Origin: an uncultured Synergistales bacterium
GTDB taxonomy: Bacteria; Synergistota; Synergistia; Synergistales; Aminobacteriaceae
Assembly: GCA_905233295.1 (NCBI GenBank)
Contig: CAJODX010000043.1
Coordinates: 2,154 to 17,246, forward strand
Direction: 5' to 3'
DNA length: 15,093 bases
The position numbers were made by a program, and so were the translations under genes. The notes under the pieces are model-generated. The model had not been told where the DNA came from, did no database searches, and saw only the letters and a list, made by a program, of their open reading frames with translations. Positions 6,529 to 13,017 of this stretch are shown here, piece after piece (the stretch's first letter is position 1; every line of letters begins with the position of its first letter).

Positions 6529-7068
6529 ATGACAGGAAAAGGACACAGACTTTCAACAACGGCAATTATCTTAGGGGCGACAGGTTCACCATTAGCGGCA
6601 CTTTTTAGCTTCTTCGGCTCAACATTCCCGGATTCTTCAGAATATGTATTTTTTGGAAGGAAACGCAACCGCTGGCACAGACGCTGGACTCATTGGTTCG
6701 TTCCGTGGGCATTGCTTGCATATGTATGTTTCAAGAGAGCCGGCTGGATAGTTCCGAGACTCTCGGCACTTGTTGACGGCAGGAACGCTCACTATGATCT
6801 TTGGGCTTGCGCGGGATTTTGGCTGATGGGCTGCCTGCTTCATATTTTAGAAGATGCTTGGTGCGGAACAGTCCCGTTTTTGCTCCCATGGAAACGTGGT
6901 GTCGGGATTCATGTTTTCCATATGTCAAAGAAAATCGGCGAGATGAGTCGCGGCGAAAGAAATTTTGTCTTGTGCTGCGTATTAATATCGATAGCAGCCT
7001 TTAGCGTCAGATTTTTAACTGTCGACAGCGCGGTGGAATTTTTGCAGACTCTTTGGAAAAATATTTAG
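6529..7068 (+). CDS. Membrane-bound metal-dependent hydrolase-like protein (YdjM/DUF457 family)
   Basis: The 179-aa product looks like the DUF457/YdjM family of small inner-membrane proteins annotated as metal-dependent hydrolases, whose activity is not established. Polar residues typical of the family sit next to membrane segments: His6 near the start, FPDSSEYVF with Asp35, HRRWTHW with His50 and His55, and LLHILEDAWCGTVPFLLPW with His105 and Asp109. Hydrophobic segments lie at about 11-30, 57-67, 92-105 and 147-161. The gene begins after an A/T-only run with no ribosome site visible. It may share the transcript of the metal transporter, but nothing in its sequence links it to transport. It converges on the flagellin gene with 18 bases between the stops. 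Confidence 0.75.
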   Translation: MTGKGHRLSTTAIILGATGSPLAALFSFFGSTFPDSSEYVFFGRKRNRWHRRWTHWFVPWALLAYVCFKRAGWIVPRLSALVDGRNAHYDLWACAGFWLMGCLLHILEDAWCGTVPFLLPWKRGVGIHVFHMSKKIGEMSRGERNFVLCCVLISIAAFSVRFLTVDSAVEFLQTLWKNI

Positions 7069-7086
7069 GAGTTAGGAATAAAAATT

Positions 7087-8937
7087 TTATACGCTTAAAA
7101 TGTTCATTAAGGCCTGCGAATTTTGATTAGCCTGAGAAAGCATTGAACTGCCTGTGCTATTAAGAATTTGACGCTTAACAAATTCCATGTATTCTTTAGC
7201 CATGTCGGCATCTTTGAGGCGACTCTCGGCTTCCTGTAAATGCAGACTTGTCTGTGTCAAACTGTTGGCATTATATTCAAGTTCGTTTTGATACGCGCCG
7301 ATCTTAGAACGCTGTGAACTGACTTTGTGAATAGCTTGGTCAAGCAGCGTTATTGATTTAGAAGCTAATTCTCTCGACGATACGTCAACATGATTAAGGC
7401 CAAGAGCTTCGGCTCTCATGTCGCCGATATTAATATAAATATCCTCTCCGAAATTCTGTCCGATTTGAAATGATGTGCTTCTGTCGTCAATGTGAACGAT
7501 GGTTTGATAAGGCTTAGAATCGCTCGTCAAAATATAACGTTTAGTATCGTCATCCCACTTCGCGCTGACACCAGCCATAGCGTCAAATTTAATGCTGATG
7601 TTCGGGCTTATAACACCGTCGACTTTGTTTCCGTCAGCATCAAATTGATCAACGATGACTTTTCCTGTGTGAGCGTCCGCAATAGACACTGAGAAAATAT
7701 TATCTTCGGCCTCTTGAAGAGTATTAAGATTTAGAGCGTTGATTAAATCATTATTTTCAGAAGTGAAAGTCAATCGTCCGTCAGTTCCGGCGATAGCACT
7801 GCGAATTACAAGCGTAGCTTTTGAAGTCGTAACTTCATCGCGGAATGATAATAATTTCTCTAAATCTTCTTTCGAGTAATTTCCGTAATCGCTCGCGTTA
7901 ATTTCCTGCGGCGTGCCGAACTCATTTAAGATTAATTGACCATAAGTGTCGCTGTCTTCGTCAATATCGCGGAGATAGGCTTGACTGTAAACGGTTTCAG
8001 AAATTTTTACAGCCTCTGAAGTTCCCTGCGTGCCGTCTGCGATTGAACAGAAATTTTCGCGGTTATCAGTGTAGCTTACTTGGCCTAAATCATCGGCGAT
8101 AGCGTCATTAATTTTTTTGCTGACATCATATAAAGTATCTTCAGCATACAAAACTATTTCAGCGCTTTTGCCGTCGCCCTGAGTGATTTTTATTTTTTGA
8201 GGCTCATCAAATATAAAAGCTCCGCTGTTGTCTTTGAATTGAGACATGTCGCGCAGCGTTGCTGTACGTTGCCGAGTCCGAATAACGCGAACGGTCTCGC
8301 CGTTTGAAGCTGTCTCTTCGGTTACGTAGTTTTCAGAAATTTCTAAATCAAAAATATCTGTCTTTTTAACTTCAGCTTGGCCGGGCTTGGCTTTAATTTC
8401 GATTCTATAATTGCCGCCAATGTCTTTTTTCTGATTAAATTGATCTATTTTAGTTACTGCACCGCTGACACTTAGAGAAGTTTTCAAGTCGTCCGATGAC
8501 CATATCGCTGATGAGCTGCCGTCTAAAAGTCTTTTAGTATTAAACGTAGTATTTGCAGCTATATTGTCAATGCTGTCGCGAAGCTCTGAAAGCTCCTGCT
8601 GTAAATAGCCTCTGTCCTGTGTCGTTAATGAATCGCTTGCCGCCTGAACAGAAAGCTCGCGCATCCTTTGAAGCATAGAGTTAATTTGATTTAAGGCTTC
8701 CTCGGCTGTCTGAAGCATAGAGATACCATCCTGCGAATTTCTTATAGCTCTATCGACTCCGGCAACCTGTGCAGACATACTAAGACCCATCGCGAAGCCC
8801 GCAGCGTCATCGGAAGCATGAGCAACTCGAAGCCCTGTTGAAAGGGCACGCGCTGTATCTTCAATCGCTTTATTATTCGCGGTGAAGGCATTGTAAGCCA
8901 TTCTTTCTATATTGCTTGCGTTTGTGTTAATCCTCAT
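7087..8937 (-). CDS. fliC: Flagellin with a large central insert
   Basis: This is the structural subunit of the flagellar filament, exported by the flagellar type III apparatus. Residues 1-140 are a standard D0/D1 region (MRINTNASNIERMAYNAF, RALSTGLRVAHASDDAAGFAM, then QRMRELSVQAASDSL at 90-104 and the NTTFNTKRLLDG close), and residues about 520-616 the matching C-terminal D1/D0, ending in SMLSQANQNSQALMNILSV. The middle, about 380 residues, is the surface-exposed part; residues about 245-285 (IKITQGDGKSAEIVLYAED, then DTLYDVSKKINDAI) resemble the flagellin IN motif. At 616 aa it is longer than the common 270-500. A lone Cys (297) lies in the variable part. The ATG has a strong AGGAGG (8954-8959) but 16 bases away, with no in-frame alternative between. 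A sigma-28-like promoter lies upstream. Confidence 0.95.
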   Translation of the reverse strand: MRINTNASNIERMAYNAFTANNKAIEDTARALSTGLRVAHASDDAAGFAMGLSMSAQVAGVDRAIRNSQDGISMLQTAEEALNQINSMLQRMRELSVQAASDSLTTQDRGYLQQELSELRDSIDNIAANTTFNTKRLLDGSSSAIWSSDDLKTSLSVSGAVTKIDQFNQKKDIGGNYRIEIKAKPGQAEVKKTDIFDLEISENYVTEETASNGETVRVIRTRQRTATLRDMSQFKDNSGAFIFDEPQKIKITQGDGKSAEIVLYAEDTLYDVSKKINDAIADDLGQVSYTDNRENFCSIADGTQGTSEAVKISETVYSQAYLRDIDEDSDTYGQLILNEFGTPQEINASDYGNYSKEDLEKLLSFRDEVTTSKATLVIRSAIAGTDGRLTFTSENNDLINALNLNTLQEAEDNIFSVSIADAHTGKVIVDQFDADGNKVDGVISPNISIKFDAMAGVSAKWDDDTKRYILTSDSKPYQTIVHIDDRSTSFQIGQNFGEDIYINIGDMRAEALGLNHVDVSSRELASKSITLLDQAIHKVSSQRSKIGAYQNELEYNANSLTQTSLHLQEAESRLKDADMAKEYMEFVKRQILNSTGSSMLSQANQNSQALMNILSV

Positions 8938-8980
8938 GATAAATAAAAAATTGCCTCCTGCGTTTATTATTCCGTTCTAA

Positions 8981-9008
8981 ATTTCGGCATAAAAATAATG
9001 AGGCATTA
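8981..9008 (-). promoter_or_regulatory. Sigma-28-like flagellin promoter
   Basis: On the minus strand a -10 GCCGAAAT (8981-8988, 6/8 match to GCCGATAA) follows a -35-like TAAT (9005-9008) after 16 bases; the flagellar consensus is TAAA-N15-GCCGATAA. It lies 44 bases upstream of the flagellin start codon, as expected for a late flagellar gene. A TTGACA (minus strand, 9034-9039) further upstream could be a second -35, but the box 17 bases after it (TAATTT) is poor. Confidence 0.6.
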
Positions 9009-9019
9009 GAAAATTAAGA

Positions 9020-9063
9020 AGTAGTATTCATAATGTCAATCACGTTATATTATGAATACTACT
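9020..9063. repeat. 15-bp perfect inverted repeat, possible terminator of the dapF operon
   Basis: AGTAGTATTCATAAT (9020-9034) and its exact complement (9049-9063) flank a 14-base loop. The hairpin begins 2 bases after the stop codon of the secreted-protein gene. On the minus strand it is followed by TTCTTAATTTTC, on the plus strand by CCTTATTTTTT. The stem is AT-rich, which is unusual for an intrinsic terminator, but its length and place between one gene end and the next promoter make termination the simplest role. Confidence 0.6.
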
Positions 9064-9065
9064 CC

Positions 9066-9794
9066 TTATTTTTTACGTTTTGATTTTGAATTTGTATTTT
9101 TTTCTTCGTGTTTGAAAAGCTCTCTCATTGAAGCCTTCGTTAAATTTTCGACGACTTTCATTACAGGCCCGCCCTGATACTCGCGGTAAATTGAGCCTTT
9201 AGCTGCAGCAACGTGGTCGCCCGACGGATCATTTACTAAAAAAATTTTGGGGTCAAAATCCGTGCTTAAATATGTAACATCATGAGCAGGGATAATTTCA
9301 GTTTTCTCTTCAGGTATTCGCAGAGTTTCAATAATTTTGCCGTTCCTGTCCCGCTTTTCGATTTCTTTATATTCCGTGTAAGTCCGCGTTGACTCCGGGA
9401 CGTGCTGAGTTACAAAATTCTGTGTCAAATTTGCTTTTATAAAAGCCGAATAACCCATTTCTGAAGCAGCCTTAAAAAATTCGTCGCCCTCTAAAACTTT
9501 ATCGCCGTAAATAAATTTCATGTCATCGATTAAAGCGTCATAAGTTTTTATTATTAAATTGCCCTTACCCATCGATGAGTTAATGCCCTCGATAAGCCAT
9601 GAGTTTATCTGAGCGTTAAGCTGCTTTGCAGGCATTAATTGACTTCCGGCTTTAAGTTCAATATCAAGAGGCATAATGAAAACTTTTTTAATCTGCGAAA
9701 AATTCAATGAAGGATCTTGCCAAACTTCAACATCAGCAGATGCCGAACTCGAAAATAAAAAAATCAGCGCGATTAATATCAAAAATTTTTTCAT
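9066..9794 (-). CDS. Secreted/periplasmic protein of unknown function
   Basis: I do not recognise a named family. The 242-aa product opens with a clear signal peptide (MKK, hydrophobic core to about residue 16, cleavage likely after SSASA), without a lipobox Cys. The mature part starts DVEVWQDPSLNFSQIKKVFIMPLDIEL, a layout seen in DUF4136-like and other envelope proteins that assemble on a short beta strand after export; this is only a resemblance. A charged central loop (YTEYKEIEKRDRNGKIIE) is followed by EKTEIIPAHDVTYLSTDFD and then a Lys-rich tail (KSKRKK). ATG 9792-9794 has AAGGAG 7 bases upstream. It is last in the dapF operon, 11 bases after the antiporter, and is followed by the long inverted repeat. 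Confidence 0.75.
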   Translation of the reverse strand: MKKFLILIALIFLFSSSASADVEVWQDPSLNFSQIKKVFIMPLDIELKAGSQLMPAKQLNAQINSWLIEGINSSMGKGNLIIKTYDALIDDMKFIYGDKVLEGDEFFKAASEMGYSAFIKANLTQNFVTQHVPESTRTYTEYKEIEKRDRNGKIIETLRIPEEKTEIIPAHDVTYLSTDFDPKIFLVNDPSGDHVAAAKGSIYREYQGGPVMKVVENLTKASMRELFKHEEKNTNSKSKRKK

Positions 9795-9805
9795 TCTTTA
9801 ACTCC

Positions 9806-11082
9806 TTATTCCATTGAACGATAAGATAAACGCACCCGACGCTGGAATAAATCTTCTTCGATTTCGTCGGCCTGTTCTTCAAGCATGAATTTATCTTCAA
9901 AGACTGAGTCGCCCGCGTCATCTTCTTGGCCTTTGAACGCGCTTTTTAAGACTATCGGCGTTATTATCGTGCATATGATTATCATTATAATAATCGGGCC
10001 TAAGAAATTTTCATCGATTAAATTCATTGACATTCCTTTACCTGCAACTATAAGAGCAACCTCTCCGCGACATACCATGCCTAAGCCTATTTGATAGCTT
10101 TGACGATTTTTGAAACCGCAAAGTTTAGCTCCTAAACCGCAACCGCCTAATTTTGAAATTACACTAACAAAAACTAACGCTACCGTGAAAATAACTAATT
10201 CAGCGTTCATTTCAGGCAAAGTAACCTCAAGACCTATGTTGGCGAAAAATATCGGCGTTAATAACAAATATGCTATAGTGTCGAATTAGCGATAATCATT
10301 CCTGCTGCAAAAGCTCCGATAATATCAGCAACCCCGAAAACAACTTCAGCTGCCCATGCTAAAAATAAACAAAAAGCAAAGCCTATAACGGGATAACGTC
10401 TCAAATTTCTTTGCTCCTGAATATAATCAGAATAAATCATGTAATGATGATAGAAAAATCCTGAAAGTGCCACGAAAACAAAAAAGCCCGTGATTTTCAT
10501 GAAAGTCTCCGTTACATCAACCTCGCCGCCTGCCATTCCTGTTATTACCGTTAAACAGATTAAGCCTAAAATATCATCGATTAAGGCAGCCGCTAAAATT
10601 GTATTGCCGACCTTCGTTGACATCTTTCCGAGTTCTTTTAAGGTCTCGACAGTGATTGAAACTGACGTAGCAGTTAAGACAGCTCCAACAAAAACAGCTG
10701 AGGCAAACGTCGCTTTCTCGTCAAAAATAAACATTAAGCCCGTTCCCATGCCTAAAGGAACAAGAACGCCGAGTAAAGCAACTAAAAAACCTGATTTTCC
10801 TGAGGCTTTTAATTCGTCAATGTTCGTCTCCATTCCGGCGGTGAACATTATTACTATAACGCCGAGTTCTGCAAGAGCTTTCAGAAACGGTGAAGGCATT
10901 AAGCAAAATTGAAAGCCGAAATATTTTGTCGTCAAAGCTCCAAGTACCGCAGGACCAAAAAATAATCCAGCCATCAACGCTCCGACAACTTGAGGAAGCT
11001 GTGCGCGACGTGAGAGAATGCTGAAGATTTTTGTTGACATTAAGATAACGCAAAGGCTTAATAAATAATTATAGCCTTCCAC
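9806..11082 (-). pseudogene. CPA2-type Na+(K+)/H+ antiporter, split by a frameshift
   Basis: Two adjacent frames together make one Kef/NapA-type monovalent cation/proton antiporter of about 425 aa. The first runs from GTG 11080-11082 (GGAAG ribosome site 9 bases upstream) for 269 residues to a TAG at 10273-10275. It holds LPQVVGALMAGLFFGPAVLG, GVIVIMFTAGMET, and ALIDDILGL with Asp169-Asp170, the DD pair of electrogenic members. The reading breaks off at GAFAAGMIIANST, in the middle of a membrane region. The next frame continues exactly where homologs do (IAYLLLTPIFFANIGLEV) for about 155 residues to 9806, ending in an acidic tail and VRLSYRSME. The join needs a -1 shift near 10274-10278; no slippery heptamer is present. 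Either a one-base deletion or a sequencing error; a start codon for a separate second half is not convincing (TTG 10267). Confidence 0.85.
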
Positions 11083-11100
11083 AATAAATTACTTCCTTTC

Positions 11101-12039
11101 TTAATTTTCATAATCATCACCGGAAGCCTCGCCGAGTAAAGCTCCGACTTGATGACGCCAAGGCAATGACGGGTGAGCACCGATTTTCGTACAGGCTAAA
11201 GCTCCGCAAGCAGATCCAAAACGAGCAGCGCGTCTCAAAGGCCGGCCTTCGCCGAGTGCAACGCAGAATCCAGCGCAGAAAGCGTCTCTTGCTCCCGTGT
11301 TATCGACTGAACGAATATTAAAAGCATCGAACGAAAAACTCTCGCCGCCGTTCACGAAAACCATTCCGCCTTTCGCACTCTGAGTTACAACAAGACAGCC
11401 TACACCGCGAGCTAAAACTTCCCGCGACATTTTTTCGATATTATCTTTATGATTTTTTTCTCCGGCGTAAAAACTCAAAGCTCTTTCATTTAATATCATG
11501 TAATCTATATTTTTCCATGCTTCGTTTGGAAGTGAGAACGGTGGTTCAGCAGATAAAAAAGTCCTGCAGCCTAATTGACGGGCAAGTTTCAAACCTGCTA
11601 CGACTGTTGGCGTAGGACTTTCCATTTGGAAGAGAGCCGAATCGCAAGCCTCAAAAACTTTTTTAGCTTCGTAAATGTCTTTTTCCTTCAATAAAGTGTT
11701 AGCACCTTGAGCAATTACGATTGAATTATCTCCTTCATCTGTAACTGTGATGACAGCCGTACCTGTCGCTAATTCTTTTCGCGTCTGTAAATGCGAACAG
11801 TCAACGCCGTTTTCAGTCAAGACAGAACGTAAATGACGCCCGAAATCATCATCACCGATACAACCGATTATGTATGAGCGTGCATTGAGACGAGCGACTT
11901 CAAGAGCCTGATTAGAACCTTTGCCGCCTCCGGCCATTCCGAAAGGACCGCCTATTATAGTTTCGCCTTTTTCAGGACAATGAGAAGCGCGGATAACAAG
12001 ATCTATATTAAGTGAACCTACTATTGCAACAGCGGACAA
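11101..12039 (-). CDS. rbsK: PfkB-family sugar kinase, ribokinase-like
   Basis: This cytosolic kinase probably phosphorylates ribose or a similar sugar or nucleoside. The 312-aa product shows the PfkB layout: AIVGSLNIDLVIRASHCP at the N-terminus (ribokinase-type VGSxNxD), GMAGGGKGSNQALEVARL at 34-51 (first PfkB signature, GGKG.NQA), IGCIGDDDFGRHL, and the second signature DNTGARDAF at 246-254. In that last motif Arg251 replaces the Gly of the GAGD anion hole (codon AGA, one transition from GGA); the catalytic Asp252 is kept. Ribokinase is the nearest match, though the NPAP segment is replaced by SAEPPF, so another substrate is possible. The TTG start (12037-12039) is supported by GGGAGG 7 bases upstream. 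dapF ends 38 bases before it and the antiporter starts 18 bases after it. Confidence 0.82.
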   Translation of the reverse strand: MSAVAIVGSLNIDLVIRASHCPEKGETIIGGPFGMAGGGKGSNQALEVARLNARSYIIGCIGDDDFGRHLRSVLTENGVDCSHLQTRKELATGTAVITVTDEGDNSIVIAQGANTLLKEKDIYEAKKVFEACDSALFQMESPTPTVVAGLKLARQLGCRTFLSAEPPFSLPNEAWKNIDYMILNERALSFYAGEKNHKDNIEKMSREVLARGVGCLVVTQSAKGGMVFVNGGESFSFDAFNIRSVDNTGARDAFCAGFCVALGEGRPLRRAARFGSACGALACTKIGAHPSLPWRHQVGALLGEASGDDYEN

Positions 12040-12077
12040 ATTTAAGCCTCCCTGAAATTAATTCATGTAATTATACA

Positions 12078-12914
12078 TTAAATAAAAATTTCTCCTGAAA
12101 AGACCTCGACGGCCTCGCCGGTCATGAAGCAAGACGAGTCATCGTTGATTTCGATTTTCAAATCTCCGCCGCGAAGATGAACTAAAACTTTTGAATTTAA
12201 TTTTCCTGCTTTGAAACCCGCAAAAGCCGCCGCAGTTGCTCCAGTGCCGCAAGCCATAGTCTCGCCGCTGCCGCGTTCAAAGACTCTCATTTTTATTTCA
12301 TCACGTGAAATTATTTCGATAAATTCTGAATTAACTCTGTCAGGAAATCTCAAATGATTTTCAAAATTTTTGCCTTCAAGATTAAATTTTGAGTCATGCC
12401 AAGAAAAAATATTTTTAAGCGCAGGATTATCCTTAAGAAAATAAACAGCGTGGGGATTGCCGACATTAACTCCGATAAATTTTAATTTTTTATCATTGAT
12501 TTTAATTTCTTCGGGAATTTCGCTCGTGATTTTGGCTTGCTCCATGTTTACGGTAGCGGCGATGACTTTTTGATTTTGAATCTCTAACGAAATTTTTTTA
12601 ATTCCTGCAGGAGTATCAATAGAAGTTTCTCGCCTGTCTTTTGAGATTATTCCGTGATCATAAATATATTTAGCTACGCAACGAATACCGTTGCCGCACA
12701 TTGAAGCCTTAGAGCCGTCGAAATTATAGAGCTGCATGAAAGCGTCTGACTCTTTATTCACTGGCGGCAAAATTAAAATCAAACCGTCTGCTCCGACACC
12801 GAAATGTCTGTCTGAAATTTTCTTTGCTAATTCTTCAGGATTAGAAATTTTTTCTTCAAAACAGTTTACATAAACATAATCATTCCCGCAGCCTTGCATT
12901 TTCGTGAAACGCAT
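12078..12914 (-). CDS. dapF: Diaminopimelate epimerase
   Basis: DapF converts LL- to meso-diaminopimelate, for lysine and for peptidoglycan cross-linking. The 278-aa product is full length. It starts MRFTKMQGCGNDYVYVN, has FGVGADGLI near residue 38, the first catalytic cysteine Cys73 in MCGNGIRC, NVGNPHAVYF near 150, and the second catalytic cysteine Cys222 in ERGSGETMACGTGATA; both cysteines are needed for two-base racemisation. The ATG has GGGTGA about 6 bases upstream. It is the first gene of a leftward cluster (dapF, sugar kinase, antiporter, secreted protein) and is divergent from the diguanylate cyclase gene. Confidence 0.96.
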   Translation of the reverse strand: MRFTKMQGCGNDYVYVNCFEEKISNPEELAKKISDRHFGVGADGLILILPPVNKESDAFMQLYNFDGSKASMCGNGIRCVAKYIYDHGIISKDRRETSIDTPAGIKKISLEIQNQKVIAATVNMEQAKITSEIPEEIKINDKKLKFIGVNVGNPHAVYFLKDNPALKNIFSWHDSKFNLEGKNFENHLRFPDRVNSEFIEIISRDEIKMRVFERGSGETMACGTGATAAAFAGFKAGKLNSKVLVHLRGGDLKIEINDDSSCFMTGEAVEVFSGEIFI

Positions 12915-12935
12915 TAAAAATCACCCGTTTTATTT

Positions 12936-12965
12936 TTTATAGATAACGACGTAAATTAACGTCGA
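12936..12965 (-). promoter_or_regulatory. Probable dapF promoter
   Basis: On the minus strand TCGACG (12960-12965, 4/6 to TTGACA) is followed after 18 bases by TATAAA (12936-12941), 22 bases before the dapF start codon. The spacer contains the palindrome at 12947-12964. Confidence 0.5.
12947..12964. promoter_or_regulatory. Operator-like palindrome CGACGT-N6-ACGTCG between dapF and the diguanylate cyclase
   Basis: Perfect 6-bp arms (12947-12952, 12959-12964) flank AAATTA. It spans the spacer and -35 of the leftward promoter and lies at the -35 position of the rightward one. An 18-bp symmetric site is typical of a dimeric regulator; no regulator gene is adjacent and I do not recognise the motif. 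Confidence 0.45.
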
Positions 12966-12973
12966 TATTTGAG

Positions 12974-12979
12974 TATAAT
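12974..12979 (+). promoter_or_regulatory. Consensus -10 (TATAAT) of the diguanylate cyclase gene
   Basis: A perfect TATAAT lies 38 bases upstream of the start codon. The -35 position (about 12951-12956, GTAAAT) is poor and falls inside the palindrome, which suggests an activator-dependent or repressed promoter. Confidence 0.55.
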
Positions 12980-13017
12980 ATTATAATTGACTTCAAGTTC
13001 ATCAAAGGAGTATCGAT

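Noticed and set aside
7069..7086. Possible bidirectional terminator between the DUF457 gene and flagellin
   Set aside because: Only a short A/T palindrome (ATAAAAATTTTAT-like) is present with no GC stem; such runs occur all over this AT-rich sequence.
10265..10267. Separate start (TTG) for the second antiporter half
   Set aside because: No ribosome site precedes it, and the half begins within a membrane segment that continues the first half; a frameshift explains both better.
10490..10912. Plus-strand ORF of 140 codons inside the antiporter
   Set aside because: Fully antisense to conserved antiporter codons; its Ile/Lys/Thr/Pro-rich product is what reversed membrane codons give. No ribosome site or family resemblance.
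12059..12077. Small hairpin (ATGTA-ATTA-TACAT) between dapF and the sugar kinase
   Set aside because: Five A/T-rich base pairs without a T tract; too weak to call a terminator, and the genes look co-transcribed.
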